Of a DNA stretch of 64,000 bases, positions 9,112-18,565 are shown piece after piece (position 1 is the stretch's first letter; each line of letters begins with the position of its first letter). Made by a program: the position numbers and the translations under genes. The notes below the pieces were generated by a model. It was not told the DNA's origin. It made no database searches and worked only from the letters and a program-made list of their open reading frames with translations. The DNA is taken from positions 186,001 to 250,000 of the forward strand of contig NZ_JALHRX010000003.1 of assembly GCF_023952475.1 (NCBI RefSeq), read 5' to 3'. This stretch comes from Cupriavidus sp. WGlv3 (GTDB taxonomy: Bacteria > Pseudomonadota > Gammaproteobacteria > Burkholderiales > Burkholderiaceae).

Positions 9112-12100
9112 CTACCAGGCGTCGACGAAGGGGCGTATCGGTCGGTGCGATCGGTGCGGGTCGGCCTCGCCCGCTTCGAGGCCGCTGACCAGCCACTGCC
9201 GCGTCGCGGCCGGATCGATCACGGCATCGAGCTCCAGCGCCGCCGCGGCGTTGATGGCATGGCCGCGCTCGTACATCTGCGCCACCAGCTGCTGGTACAG
9301 CGCATCGCGCTGCGGCCCCGCCGGCAGCGCTTCCAGTTCCTTGCGGAAGCCGAGCCGGACCGCTCCCTCCAGGCCCATGCCGCCGAATTCGCCGGTCGGC
9401 CACGACACCGTGAAGCTGGGCGCGCGAAAGCCGCCCGCGGCCATCGCCATCGCGCCCAGGCCATAGCCCTTGCGCAGCACCACCGCCAGGAACGGCACGC
9501 GCAGCTTGGCGCCGATCACGAACATGCGCGACACGTGGCGCACCTGGGCGCGGGCCTCGACCTCGGGGCCGACCATGAAGCCCGGCGTGTCGATCAGCGA
9601 CACGATCGGCAGCCCGTGCGCGTTGCACACCTGCATGAAGCGCGCGGCCTTGTCGGCGGCATCGGCGTCGATGGCGCCGCCGAGGTGGCGCGGATTGTTG
9701 GCGAGAATGCCCACCGGCCGGCCTTCGATGCGCGCCAGCGCGGTATGGATGCCGGTGCCGAAACCGGCGCGCAGCTCCAGCACGCTGCCGACGTCGGCCA
9801 GACCATCGATGGCGGCACGGGTGTCGTACACGCGCAGGCGGTTTTCAGGCACCACGTGGCGCAGCGCCAGCGGGTCGGGCGCCTGCCATGCTTCGATGCG
9901 GCCCTGGAACATCGACAGGTAGTGCTTCGCTGCGGCCACGGCCGCGGCTTCGTCGTCGACCAGCAGGTCGGCCACGCCGTTGTGGTACTGCACCGCGGCC
10001 GGACCGATGTCCTCGGGCCGGAACACGCCCAGGCCGCCGCCTTCGATCATGGCGGGGCCGGCCATGCCGATGTTGGCGTTGCGCGTGGCGACGATCAAGT
10101 CGCAGCAGCCCAGCAGCGCGGCATTGCCGGCGAAGCAGCGCCCCGACGCGATGCCGATCACCGGCACCTCGCCGCTCAGCTCGGCGAAGGCGCCGAACGA
10201 CGGCTGGTACAGGCCCGCGACGGTGGGGAAGTCGACATCGCCCGGACGCCCGCCGCCGCCCTCGGCAAAGATCACCGTGGGCAGGCGGTTACGCAGCGCC
10301 ACTTCCAGGATGCGGTCGGTCTTGGTGTGATTGCGCTTGCCCTGGGTGCCGGCCAGCACCGTGGCGTCGTAGGCCAGCACCGCGCAGCGCGCGCGTTCCG
10401 GCGCGAACAGGCTGCCGTTGATGGTGCCGGTGCCGGTGATCAGGCCGTCGGCGGGGGTGTTGGCGATCAGGTCGGCCTCGCTGCGCCGGCTGGCCTGCGC
10501 CGCCAGCGCCAGGCCGCCGTATTCGCGGAAGCTGCCGGCATCGCACAGGTCGTCGACATTTTCGCGCGCGGTGCGCTGGCCGCGCGCATGGCGGCGTGCC
10601 ACCGCCTCCGGGCGGTTCGCGTCGTACAGGAAGGCATGGCGGTCCAGTACCCGCTGCAGGTCCGGGCGGATCGCCGCGGGGTCGGCGCGTTCGGCGTCGG
10701 CGCCGGCATGCGCGCCGGCGTCGGCGGGCTCCAGCACCAGCATCACCTGGCCTTCGGCCACCTGCTCGCCGGATGCGGTGCGCAGGTCGATCACGCGTCC
10801 GGCGTGTTCGGCCACGATGGCATGTTCCATCTTCATCGCATCGAGCACCGCCACGGTCTGGCCGGCCTTGACCACGTCGTTCTCGCGCGCCAGCTCGATC
10901 ACGCGGCCGTTCATCGGCGCGCGCACCGCGCTCAGGCCTTCGCCCAGCTGCTCGTCGAAGCTGGCGCTGCTCGACGTGGCCGCCACCGGCGCCACGGCGG
11001 CGCCCGCCAGCGCGTGCCTGGCCGCGTGCTGCGCGCCGATCTGCGCGGCGCGTTCCAGCAGCGCGGGCAGCGCCGTCTCCATATAACGGGTATGCACCTG
11101 CTGGCTGGCAAAGTCATCGCGCTCGGCCAGCGCCCGCAGCAGGTCCAGGTTGGTGGCGATGCCGGTGATATTGAATTCGGCCAGCGCGCGCTGCAGGCGC
11201 CGCACCGCGTCGGCGAAGTGATCGCTGGCCGAGGTCACGATCAGCTTGGCCAGCAGCGTGTCGTAATGCGCGGACGGGGCATAGCCGGTATAGCCATGCG
11301 TGTCGACGCGCACGTCCGGCCCGGTGGGCGGATCGAAGCGCTCCAGCCGGCCCTGCGCCGGCCGCGCCAGCCCCTGCGCGTCGGTGGCTTCGGCATTGAC
11401 GCGCACCTGGATCGCAAAGCCGCGCACGCGCGGCGGGTGGCGCGGGTCCAGCCCCAGCTCGGGCAGGCGCCGGCCCTGGGCCAGTCCCAGCTGGACCGCC
11501 ACCAGGTCGATCCCGGTGACCTGCTCGGTGACGGTGTGCTCGACCTGCAGGCGCGGGTTGGCCTCGATAAACACGAAGGGCAGGGCCGCGCCATCGCGGC
11601 TGGCGCCATGCTCTGGCTCTTCGACCAGGAATTCGAAGGTGCCCAGGCTGCGGTAGCGCGCCTCGCGCGCCAGCGTGCAGGCGGCGTCGACGATGCGCTG
11701 GCGCAGCCCGGCATCGAGCGCCGGGCTGGGCGCGATCTCCACCACCTTCTGGAAGCGGCGCTGCAGCGTGCAGTCGCGCTCGCCCAGCGCGATCACGCTG
11801 TCGCCGTCGCCGGCGATCTGCACTTCGATATGGCGCGCGCGCGCCACCAGCCGCTCGGCGTAGAGGGTGTCGATGCCGAACGCCGAGCGTGCTTCGGAGC
11901 GGCAGCGCGCATAGGCTTCGGGCAGGGCGTCGCGCTCGCGCACCACGCGCATGCCGCGTCCGCCGCCGCCGCCCACCGCCTTGAGCACCACGCCGGCGCC
12001 GTCCTGCTCGTCGAAGAACGCCGTCACCGCATCGAGCGTGGCGCCGCCCGGCGTGGCCGGCATCACCGGCACGCCGCAGCGGGCGGCCAGCGCCAGCGCG

Positions 12101-12447
12101 CGGCCCTTGTCGCCGAACAGCGCTAGGTGTTCGGGCTCGGGCCCGACAAAGACAATCTGTGCCGCCGCGCAGGCGCTGGCAAAGTCAGCACGCTCGCTGA
12201 GAAAACCGTAGCCGGGGTGGATGGCATCGCAGCCGGTGGCTCGCGCCGCGGCCAGGATGGCGTCGATGTCGAGATAGGCCGCCGCACCTTCGCCCTGCAG
12301 TGCGACGGCTTCGTCGGCGAGCAGGCGGTGGCGGCTGTTGGCGTCGTCGCCGGCGTAGACGGCCACGGTGGCGATGCCGAGATCGCGGGCGGCGCGCTGC
12401 ACGCGCAACGCGATCTCGCCGCGATTGGCGATCAGGAGCTTCTTCAC
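9112..12447 (-). CDS. Single-chain biotin-dependent acyl-CoA carboxylase
   Basis: A 1,111-residue fusion holding all three parts of an acyl-CoA carboxylase. The biotin carboxylase part (residues 1 to about 450) has LLIANRGEIALRV, an ATP-grasp glycine loop (VGGGGGRGM) and FIEANPRLQVEHTVTE. A biotin carrier domain follows with AMKMEH; the biotinylated lysine is residue 539. A carboxyltransferase domain (about 600-1111) has FAEGGGGRPGD and IDTPGFMVGPEVE. It uses ATP, bicarbonate and an acyl-CoA. Single-chain enzymes of this size are known as long-chain acyl-CoA carboxylases; the substrate here is unknown. GTG 12447 was preferred to a start 36 bases upstream because AAGGGGAC precedes it and the protein then begins at the conserved KKLLIANRGE. 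Confidence 0.9.
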   Translation of the reverse strand: MKKLLIANRGEIALRVQRAARDLGIATVAVYAGDDANSRHRLLADEAVALQGEGAAAYLDIDAILAAARATGCDAIHPGYGFLSERADFASACAAAQIVFVGPEPEHLALFGDKGRALALAARCGVPVMPATPGGATLDAVTAFFDEQDGAGVVLKAVGGGGGRGMRVVRERDALPEAYARCRSEARSAFGIDTLYAERLVARARHIEVQIAGDGDSVIALGERDCTLQRRFQKVVEIAPSPALDAGLRQRIVDAACTLAREARYRSLGTFEFLVEEPEHGASRDGAALPFVFIEANPRLQVEHTVTEQVTGIDLVAVQLGLAQGRRLPELGLDPRHPPRVRGFAIQVRVNAEATDAQGLARPAQGRLERFDPPTGPDVRVDTHGYTGYAPSAHYDTLLAKLIVTSASDHFADAVRRLQRALAEFNITGIATNLDLLRALAERDDFASQQVHTRYMETALPALLERAAQIGAQHAARHALAGAAVAPVAATSSSASFDEQLGEGLSAVRAPMNGRVIELARENDVVKAGQTVAVLDAMKMEHAIVAEHAGRVIDLRTASGEQVAEGQVMLVLEPADAGAHAGADAERADPAAIRPDLQRVLDRHAFLYDANRPEAVARRHARGQRTARENVDDLCDAGSFREYGGLALAAQASRRSEADLIANTPADGLITGTGTINGSLFAPERARCAVLAYDATVLAGTQGKRNHTKTDRILEVALRNRLPTVIFAEGGGGRPGDVDFPTVAGLYQPSFGAFAELSGEVPVIGIASGRCFAGNAALLGCCDLIVATRNANIGMAGPAMIEGGGLGVFRPEDIGPAAVQYHNGVADLLVDDEAAAVAAAKHYLSMFQGRIEAWQAPDPLALRHVVPENRLRVYDTRAAIDGLADVGSVLELRAGFGTGIHTALARIEGRPVGILANNPRHLGGAIDADAADKAARFMQVCNAHGLPIVSLIDTPGFMVGPEVEARAQVRHVSRMFVIGAKLRVPFLAVVLRKGYGLGAMAMAAGGFRAPSFTVSWPTGEFGGMGLEGAVRLGFRKELEALPAGPQRDALYQQLVAQMYERGHAINAAAALELDAVIDPAATRQWLVSGLEAGEADPHRSHRPIRPFVDAW

Positions 12448-12808
12448 AAATGTCCCCTTCCCATGCGAAGCGGCGGCACGCAAGCGCGCAAGCGGTCTGC
12501 GCCGCCGGCTTCTTGTTTTTGTGGTTTGTGATTCTGCGAGGTGGAATCTACGCGGCCAGCCAGAGGGTCACAAGCGCGATGCGCCGGAACCATGTATGAC
12601 ATGCCGCGTGTGCATAAAGCGGGGGCGGGGAAGGGGATTTGCCGCTGTTCTGTTCTGCATTGCAGAATTCAGGCGGCTGTGGCGGGCGCGTCGGCGTGCA
12701 CCGGGGGATTGGATGGCGATTCGCCATCGAGAGAAACCGCGTCACGAGCGTGCCGCGGGATGGCACCCTCTCCCGCGTGTCGGGAGAGGGAACAGCGATA
12801 AAAGACGA
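12448..12808. other. Intergenic region upstream of the carboxylase operon
   Basis: These 361 bases lie between the carboxylase start and the end of metG, both on the minus strand, so the operon promoter should be here. I see no convincing -35/-10 pair, no riboswitch-like fold and no credible small gene. The only clear structure is the hairpin near the metG end. The 12600-12720 part is locally less GC-rich than the genes around it. Confidence 0.5.
12766..12790 (-). terminator. Hairpin after metG (CCCTCTCCC/GGGAGAGGG family)
   Basis: A perfect 10-base stem (CCCTCTCCCG with CGGGAGAGGG) and a 5-base loop, 18 bases beyond the metG stop. No U-tract follows on either strand, so it may act as an mRNA 3' end stabiliser or a weak terminator. 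It shares its stem core with the palindrome at 40581-40622. Confidence 0.55.
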
Positions 12809-14887
12809 TCAGCCGATGCGCATGCCCGGCACCGCGCCGCTGTGCGGCTCGAGGATGTACAGGCCGGGCGCGGCCTTTTCATCCGCGGCCGAGGCCGCCA
12901 GCACCATGCCTTCGGACACGCCGAACTTCATCTTGCGCGGCGCCAGGTTCGCCACCACCACGGTCAGCTTGCCCACCAGTTGCTCGGGCGTGTAGGCCGA
13001 CTGGATCCCCGAGAACACATTGCGGGTGCGGCCTTCGCCCAGGTCCAGCGTCAGCTGCAGCAGCTTGTTCGAGCCTTCCACCTTCTGGCATTCGACGATC
13101 CTGGCCACGCGCAGGTCGATCTTCGCGAAGTCGTCGATGGTGATGGTGTCGGCGATCGGCTCGATCGCGGCTGCGTTGGCGTTGGCGTCCGCGGTGGCGG
13201 CCGGCGCCGCGGCCGCCTGCAGCGATTCGCGGTTGGCGGCCAGCAGCGCGTCGACCTGTTTGGCATCGACGCGCGTCATCAGGTGCTGGTACGGCTGCAC
13301 CGGGCTGGCGGCCGACAGCTGCTGGTCGATCGCGCGCCAGTCCAGCGGCGCGACGTTGAGGAAGCGCTCCACGCCCGCGGCCACGTTGGGCACCACCGGC
13401 TTCAGGTAGATGGTCAGCAGGCGGAACGCCTCCAGCGAGACCGAGCACGCTGCATGCAGCGCGGCGCGCTTGCTGTCGTCCTTGGCCAGCTCCCACGGCT
13501 TCTCGGTGTCGACGAAGGCGTTGACCGCATCGGTCAGCTCCATCACCAGGCGCAGCGCCTTGCTGTACTCGCGGCTTTCATAGAGATGCGCCACCTGCGG
13601 CGCGGCCTGGCGCAGCTGCTCCAGCAGCGGATGGGCCAGCGCGGCCTCGTCGACCTTGCCGTCGAAGCGCTTGACCAGGAAGCCCGCGGCGCGGCTGGCG
13701 ATGTTGACGTACTTGCCGATCAGGTCGCTGTTCACGCGCGCGATGAAGTCGTCGAGGTTCAGGTCGAGGTCTTCCATGCTGGCGTTGAGCTTGGCGGCGA
13801 AGTAATAGCGCAGCCACTCCGGGTTCATGCCGGTGTCGATATAGCTCTGCGCGGTGATGAAGGTTCCGCGCGACTTGCTCATCTTGGCGCCGTCCACGGT
13901 CAGGAAGCCGTGGGCGAACACATTGGTCGGGGTGCGGTAGCCCGAAAAGCGCAGCATCGCTGGCCAGAACAGCGTGTGGAAGTACAGGATGTCCTTGCCG
14001 ATGAAGTGGTACTGCTCGGCGGTCGAGTGCGGGCCGACCCAGGCGTCGAAATCGATGCCGCGCTGCTGCGCCAGGTTCTTGAAGCTGGCGTAGTAGCCGA
14101 TCGGCGCGTCCAGCCACACGTAGAAGTACTTGCCCGGCGCCCCCGGGATCTCGAAGCCGAAGTAGGGCGCATCGCGCGAGATGTCCCAGTCGGACAAGGT
14201 CGAGGCCTCGCCCTCGGCGCCCAGCCATTCCTGCATCTTGTTGGCGGCTTCGGGCTGCGCCAGGTCGGCCACCCACTCGCGCAGGAAGCTCTCGCAGCGC
14301 GGATCGGACAGCCTGAAGAAGTAGTGGGCCGACGACTTGCGCACCGGCGTCGCCCCCGACACCACAGAGTAGGGGTTCTTCAGGTCGGTCGGCACGTAGG
14401 TGGTGCCGCACACCTCGCAGGAATCGCCGTACTGGTCCTTGGCGCCGCACTTCGGGCACTCGCCCTTGATGAAGCGGTCGGGCAGGAACATGTTCTTGAC
14501 CGGGTCGTAGAACTGCTCGACCTCGCGCTCGGCGATCAGGTCCTCGGCCTTCAGCGCCAGGTAGATCTTCTCGCACAGCTCGCGGTTTTCCTCGGCGTCG
14601 GTGCTGTAGTAGTTGTCGAACGACACCAGGAAACTGTCGAAATCGCGCTTGTGCTCGGTCCAGACGCGGTCGATCAGCGCCTTGGGCGTGATGCCTTCCT
14701 TCTCGGCGCGCAGCATGACGGGGGTGCCGTGGGTGTCGTCGGCGCCGACGTAGTAGACCTCGTTGCCCATCATGCGCTGGAACCGCACCCAGATATCGGT
14801 CTGGATGTACTCCACCAGGTGGCCGATATGGATCTGGCCGTTGGCGTAGGGCAGGGCGGATGTGACGAGGATGCGACGTGCGGTCAT
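12809..14887 (-). CDS. metG: Methionine-tRNA ligase
   Basis: A 692-residue cytoplasmic enzyme charging tRNA-Met with methionine. The class I signatures are HIGH at residues 20-23 and KMSKS at 335-339. A zinc knuckle uses Cys144, 147, 157 and 160. The C-terminal domain (from about residue 580: [16 protein letters not shown]) is the EMAP/Trbp-like tRNA-binding and dimerisation module of long bacterial MetG. An Ala-rich linker precedes it. A TAAAAT on the minus strand at 14967-14972 could be its -10 element. Divergent arrangement with apbC, separated by the OmpA lipoprotein gene, is common in this group. Confidence 0.97.
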   Translation of the reverse strand: MTARRILVTSALPYANGQIHIGHLVEYIQTDIWVRFQRMMGNEVYYVGADDTHGTPVMLRAEKEGITPKALIDRVWTEHKRDFDSFLVSFDNYYSTDAEENRELCEKIYLALKAEDLIAEREVEQFYDPVKNMFLPDRFIKGECPKCGAKDQYGDSCEVCGTTYVPTDLKNPYSVVSGATPVRKSSAHYFFRLSDPRCESFLREWVADLAQPEAANKMQEWLGAEGEASTLSDWDISRDAPYFGFEIPGAPGKYFYVWLDAPIGYYASFKNLAQQRGIDFDAWVGPHSTAEQYHFIGKDILYFHTLFWPAMLRFSGYRTPTNVFAHGFLTVDGAKMSKSRGTFITAQSYIDTGMNPEWLRYYFAAKLNASMEDLDLNLDDFIARVNSDLIGKYVNIASRAAGFLVKRFDGKVDEAALAHPLLEQLRQAAPQVAHLYESREYSKALRLVMELTDAVNAFVDTEKPWELAKDDSKRAALHAACSVSLEAFRLLTIYLKPVVPNVAAGVERFLNVAPLDWRAIDQQLSAASPVQPYQHLMTRVDAKQVDALLAANRESLQAAAAPAATADANANAAAIEPIADTITIDDFAKIDLRVARIVECQKVEGSNKLLQLTLDLGEGRTRNVFSGIQSAYTPEQLVGKLTVVVANLAPRKMKFGVSEGMVLAASAADEKAAPGLYILEPHSGAVPGMRIG

Positions 14888-15040
14888 AAACAGGGGCCGG
14901 TCAGGAGCGGGGAAATCGTGGAGACGGCGCCAGCCAGGACGGGCGGGCGCGTGCCGGGAAGGGGCTATTTTAACAACTGGTAGGGCGCCGCGCGGCGGTT
15001 CCGCATCGCGGAATGGGCGGGCGCCCGGATCCGCGCGGGC

Positions 15041-15068
15041 AAAAAAAAGCGCCGGTCAGTGCCGGCGC
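15041..15068 (-). terminator. Intrinsic terminator of the OmpA-family lipoprotein gene
   Basis: Read on the minus strand this is GCGCCGG, a 6-base loop, CCGGCGC and eight Us (A-run at 15041-15048). It lies about 105 bases after the stop at 15175. It is a textbook rho-independent terminator. Confidence 0.85.
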
Positions 15069-15174
15069 AGCTTTCCACAACGGAAAAGGAGGAGAAATCA
15101 GGTACCGCCCGGGAGGTCAGCCACCCATCGCGAGCCAGCAACGGTGGCAAGCGGCACCTGTTTCTATGACAGGG

Positions 15175-15813
15175 TCACCCTTGAATTGGTTTCAAAAAAA
15201 TTTCGACGCGGCGATTTTGTGCCCGTCCGGCTTCGCTGCCGTTGTCGGCAACCGGCTGGCTTTGCCCGCGTCCTTCGGCGGAGAGGCGGTTGCGTGCGAC
15301 GCCGCGATCACCCAGATAACCTGCCACGCTCTGCGCGCGGCGCTGCGACAGCTGCATGTTGTAGTTGGGGTTGCCGGTGCTGTCGGTATGGCCCACCACG
15401 TTGGCGCTCACGTCCTGGTGCTGGCCAAGGGTCTGCGCGACCTGGTCGAGCACCGAGCGGAACGACGGCTTGATGGAGGCGCTGTCGGTGTCGAAGGTGA
15501 CCTGGCTCGGGATGTTGACCTTCAGCGAGCCGTCCGGCTGCTCGGTGATCTGTGTGCCCGTGCCGGCGGTGTCCTTGTTCAGCTTGCCGCGGATCGCGTT
15601 CCAGTTGTAGCCGGTCGCGCCGCCGATGGCGCCACCGACGGCCGCGCCCACCAGCGTGCCGGTGGTGTTGCCGCCGATCAGGTTGCCAAGCCCCGCGCCG
15701 ACCGCGGCGCCGACGCCGGTACCAACCGCCGTGTGGGTTTGCTGTTCGGTGGCGCAGCCAGCGGCCAGCAGCGTGGCGGCGGCGAGCGAAACGGTAACGA
15801 GCTTGATCTTCAT
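15175..15813 (-). CDS. OmpA-family outer-membrane lipoprotein (YiaD-like)
   Basis: A 212-residue protein with a lipoprotein signal ending LAAGC, lipidated Cys20. A Gly/Ala-rich region (GTGVGAAVGAGLGNLIGG, residues about 31-66) resembles glycine-zipper segments. An OmpA C-terminal peptidoglycan-binding domain follows (VVGHTDSTGNPNYNMQLSQRRAQSV and NRRVEIFLKP). Such proteins anchor the outer membrane to the cell wall. It is transcribed divergently from apbC and has its own terminator. Confidence 0.92.
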   Translation of the reverse strand: MKIKLVTVSLAAATLLAAGCATEQQTHTAVGTGVGAAVGAGLGNLIGGNTTGTLVGAAVGGAIGGATGYNWNAIRGKLNKDTAGTGTQITEQPDGSLKVNIPSQVTFDTDSASIKPSFRSVLDQVAQTLGQHQDVSANVVGHTDSTGNPNYNMQLSQRRAQSVAGYLGDRGVARNRLSAEGRGQSQPVADNGSEAGRAQNRRVEIFLKPIQG

Positions 15814-16150
15814 GCTTTCTCCTTCTGATATTCCCGTAAATGTTCTTGGTACCGCGTGGGCGATGGTAACGCCAAGGCAGGCGGCAGGTAACCCATTGTG
15901 CGCGTCGGCCCGGCCGGGCGCGGCACCGCTTGCGGTATCGACCTGCCGGGCCGTCCAACCGCACTACAATATGGATATGGCGGCGCGCGCACAAGTGCAA
16001 GCTTGTGAGATTTGTAATTGTCTGTAATCCCCCACCCCACAGAGGGGATTGCGCGCGGATTTCCGGCGTTCATGGCCGGTGCTGCATACTTTGATACATT
16101 AGGCGCAGGCCATCATGCGCCCGTTCCCCACTATCCAAGCGGAGTTTGTC
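15814..16150. other. Divergent intergenic region (OmpA lipoprotein / apbC)
   Basis: These 337 bases separate two divergently transcribed genes and should hold both promoters. Visible elements are a TACAAT at 15965-15970 (plus strand) without a good -35 partner and an inverted repeat CACAAG-N6-CTTGTG at 15990-16007 suited to a dimeric regulator. A short C4/G4 hairpin lies near 16028-16045. No convincing gene is seen. Confidence 0.45.
15990..16007. promoter_or_regulatory. Inverted repeat, possible operator
   Basis: CACAAG and CTTGTG are separated by 6 bases in the divergent promoter region. The 12-base centre-to-centre spacing would suit a dimeric DNA-binding protein. There is no match to a named regulator that I can support. 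Confidence 0.25.
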
Positions 16151-17239
16151 TTGAGCCTCAGCACTGAGCAGGTTACCGAAGCCCTGCGCACCGTCATCGA
16201 CCCCAATACGGGCAAGGACCTGGTGTCCACCCGCTCGGCCCGGAACATCCGCGTCGATGGCGGCGAGGTATCGCTCGAGGTCGAACTCGGCTACCCCGCC
16301 AAGAGCCAGTTCGATCCGATCCGCAAGCTGGTGGTGGCCGCGGTGCGGCAGCTGCCGGGCGTGACCAATGTCAGCGTCGCCGTCAGCATGAAGATCGTCG
16401 CCCACGCGGTGCAGCGCGGCGTCAAGTTGCTGCCGGGCGTGAAGAACGTGATTGCGGTGGCGTCGGGCAAGGGCGGCGTGGGCAAGTCGACCACGGCCGT
16501 GAACCTGGCGCTGGCGCTGGCTGCCGAAGGCGCGCGCGTGGGCATGCTCGACGCCGACATCTACGGACCCAGCCTGCCGATGATGCTGGGCATCGACGGC
16601 CGCCCCGAATCCGCCGACGGCCAGACCATGGAGCCGCTGGAGGGCCACGGCCTGCAGGCCAACTCGATCGGCTTCCTGATCGAGCAGGACAACCCCATGG
16701 TGTGGCGCGGCCCGATGGTGACCTCGGCGCTGGAGCAGCTGCTGCGCCAGACCAACTGGCGCGACCTCGATTACCTGATCGTCGACATGCCGCCGGGCAC
16801 CGGAGACGTGCAGCTGACGCTGTCGCAGAAGGTGCCGGTCACCGGTGCGGTGATCGTGACCACGCCGCAGGACATCGCGCTGCTCGACGCCAAGAAGGGC
16901 CTGAAGATGTTCGAGAAGGTGGGCATTCCCATCCTGGGCATCGTCGAGAACATGGCGGTGTATTGCTGCCCGAACTGCGGTCATGTCGAGCATATCTTCG
17001 GCCACGGCGGCGGCGAGAAGATGTGCGCCGACTACGGCGTCGACCTGCTCGGCAGCCTGCCGCTGAACCTGAGCATCCGCGAGCAGGCCGATTCCGGCCG
17101 CCCGACCGTGGTGGCCGAGCCCGACAGCCCGGTGGCCGAGATGTACCGTGCCATCGCGCGCAAGGTGGCGATCAAGGTCGCCGACAAGGCGCGCGACATG
17201 ACCAGCAAGTTTCCCAGCATCGTCGTGCAGAACACCTGA
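16151..17239 (+). CDS. apbC: Iron-sulfur cluster carrier protein ApbC (Mrp/NBP35 family)
   Basis: A 362-residue P-loop ATPase that carries and delivers [4Fe-4S] clusters in the cytoplasm. An N-terminal MIP18/DUF59-like part (EQVTEALRTVIDPNTGKDLV) is followed by the deviant Walker A GKGGVGKST from residue 106 and the cluster-binding C273-P-N-C276. Start: GGAG at 16141-16144 is 6 bases before TTG 16151, and this gives the usual length for the family. The in-frame ATG at 16115 has no comparable site. The gene lies 16 bases upstream of formate dehydrogenase accessory genes on the same strand. That suggests a dedicated link to loading this Fe-S-rich enzyme (inference). Confidence 0.93.
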   Translation: MSLSTEQVTEALRTVIDPNTGKDLVSTRSARNIRVDGGEVSLEVELGYPAKSQFDPIRKLVVAAVRQLPGVTNVSVAVSMKIVAHAVQRGVKLLPGVKNVIAVASGKGGVGKSTTAVNLALALAAEGARVGMLDADIYGPSLPMMLGIDGRPESADGQTMEPLEGHGLQANSIGFLIEQDNPMVWRGPMVTSALEQLLRQTNWRDLDYLIVDMPPGTGDVQLTLSQKVPVTGAVIVTTPQDIALLDAKKGLKMFEKVGIPILGIVENMAVYCCPNCGHVEHIFGHGGGEKMCADYGVDLLGSLPLNLSIREQADSGRPTVVAEPDSPVAEMYRAIARKVAIKVADKARDMTSKFPSIVVQNT

Positions 17240-17255
17240 GCGCCCGCCTGCCGCC

Positions 17256-17795
17256 ATGGACAGCCAGCCCACCGCCAACCTGCCGCCGCACGGCGCCCGC
17301 CCCGCCGTCACCATGGCCGTGGTGATGCGCAAGGTGGCGCTGGCGAACCGCTGGCAGCCCTGGAAATGGCAGCTGGACGCGGTGCTGCCCGACCTGGGCG
17401 AGTTCGGCACGCAGCCGGTGTGCCTGGAGCACGATGCGCACGGCGCGCGCTGGCTGTACCCGGGCTACGAGGTGGAGCTGTTCCGCGACCAGGGCGAGGG
17501 CTACTACCTGAACCTGACCTCCGCCACGCCGTGCTGGTTCGTGCTGTGGCGCATGCCCGAGGATGACGGCAAGGGCGACGCAGATGAGGCGCATCCGGTG
17601 CCGGTCACCGTGGCGCTGTCGTACAACGAGGCCGGCCGCTGGCTGGACGCCGGCGAGACCGTCGAGAACGTGCCGCTGGCGCCGGAGCAGCGCGACTGGC
17701 TGCAGGCCTACGTCAACGAACATTACCGGCCCGAGCCCAAGCAGCGGCGCCGGCCCGAATCCTTCAAGGCGCCGGACCAGCGCGCCCGCTACTGA
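17256..17795 (+). CDS. DUF3305 protein of formate dehydrogenase cluster
   Basis: A 179-residue soluble protein of the DUF3305 type, found beside membrane formate dehydrogenase genes. The core shows MAVVMRKVALANRWQPWKWQ, CLEHDAHGARWLYPGYEVEL and a C-terminal basic tail. No catalytic motif or signal peptide is visible. It is 16 bases after apbC and 31 bases before the DUF3306 gene. The molecular role is not known; a maturation or assembly function is inferred from position. Confidence 0.8.
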   Translation: MDSQPTANLPPHGARPAVTMAVVMRKVALANRWQPWKWQLDAVLPDLGEFGTQPVCLEHDAHGARWLYPGYEVELFRDQGEGYYLNLTSATPCWFVLWRMPEDDGKGDADEAHPVPVTVALSYNEAGRWLDAGETVENVPLAPEQRDWLQAYVNEHYRPEPKQRRRPESFKAPDQRARY

Positions 17796-17826
17796 TTCCT
17801 GACACCATCGAGAAGCGGCCCTGCCC

Positions 17827-18465
17827 ATGAGCGAATCGTCCTTCCTGTCGCGCTGGTCGCGCCGCAAGGCCGCGGTGCGCGAGGGCGTGGCCGTGCCCGC
17901 CGAGCCGCTGCCGACGGTGGCCGCCGAGGCGCCCCCTGCGACCGTCGAAGCCGTTCCCGAGTCGCCGCGGGATCCGCCGCCGACGCTGGCCGATGTCGCG
18001 GCGCTGCGGCCCGGTGACGAGATCGCCCGCTTCGTTGCGCGCGGCGTGGACGAATCGGTCAAGCGCGCCGCGCTGAAGACGTTGTTTGCCGATCCGCACT
18101 TCAATGTGATGGACGGGCTCGATATCTATATCGACGATTACAGCAAGCCGGACCCGATCCCGCCCGAAATCCTGCGCCAGTTGCGCCAAGCGCAGACGCT
18201 GGGCCTGTTCGAGCCGACCGACGAGGAACGCGCCGCGGCCGAAGCCGCGGCGCGCCTGTCGGAGCCGGAACAGGTACCGCCGGCAGCGCAAACGGACGCG
18301 GAGCAGGCACCGCATCAGGCGGACGCAGCACCAGGCGAAGACGCCGACGCGCCGCTGGTGCAGGCCGATGCACCGGCAGGCGCTGAAACGCCGCCGCCGC
18401 ACGCCAGTCAAAGCGAACAACAGGGCCTGCAAGACCCGCCGCAAGACCCGCATAAACGCGCGTAG
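17827..18465 (+). CDS. DUF3306 protein of formate dehydrogenase cluster
   Basis: A 212-residue protein recognisable as DUF3306 by its start (FLSRWSRRKAAVREG) and the central block AALKTLFADPHFNVMDGLDIYIDDY. The C-terminal third is low-complexity, rich in Ala, Glu, Gln and Pro, and probably disordered. No membrane segment or cofactor motif is seen. It regularly accompanies DUF3305 and a multi-cluster ferredoxin in formate dehydrogenase loci. Function is unknown. Confidence 0.8.
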   Translation: MSESSFLSRWSRRKAAVREGVAVPAEPLPTVAAEAPPATVEAVPESPRDPPPTLADVAALRPGDEIARFVARGVDESVKRAALKTLFADPHFNVMDGLDIYIDDYSKPDPIPPEILRQLRQAQTLGLFEPTDEERAAAEAAARLSEPEQVPPAAQTDAEQAPHQADAAPGEDADAPLVQADAPAGAETPPPHASQSEQQGLQDPPQDPHKRA

Positions 18466-18565
18466 CCCCAGCGGGCAGCGCAGCCTACAATAGGCATCCC
18501 CACAATCCGCCGGCCCGCAGACCCCCGCCAAGAAGGGACGTCCGGACCGGTCAGCCGCACTCGCC

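Noticed and set aside
8962..12126. A 1,054-codon plus-strand frame opposite the acyl-CoA carboxylase
   Set aside because: Its translation is repetitive Arg/His/Ala/Gly-rich sequence typical of an antisense shadow; the carboxylase on the other strand has all catalytic motifs.
15965..15970. Recurrent TACAAT hexamers (15965, 18486, 27525, 29128) as promoters
   Set aside because: They match a good -10 but have no acceptable -35 at 16-18 bases, so I do not list them as promoters. Only the dcd copy at 28514 has a weak partner.
15990..16007. Treating CACAAG-N6-CTTGTG as a named operator (for example FNR or CRP)
   Set aside because: It matches neither TTGAT-N4-ATCAA nor TGTGA-N6-TCACA closely enough.
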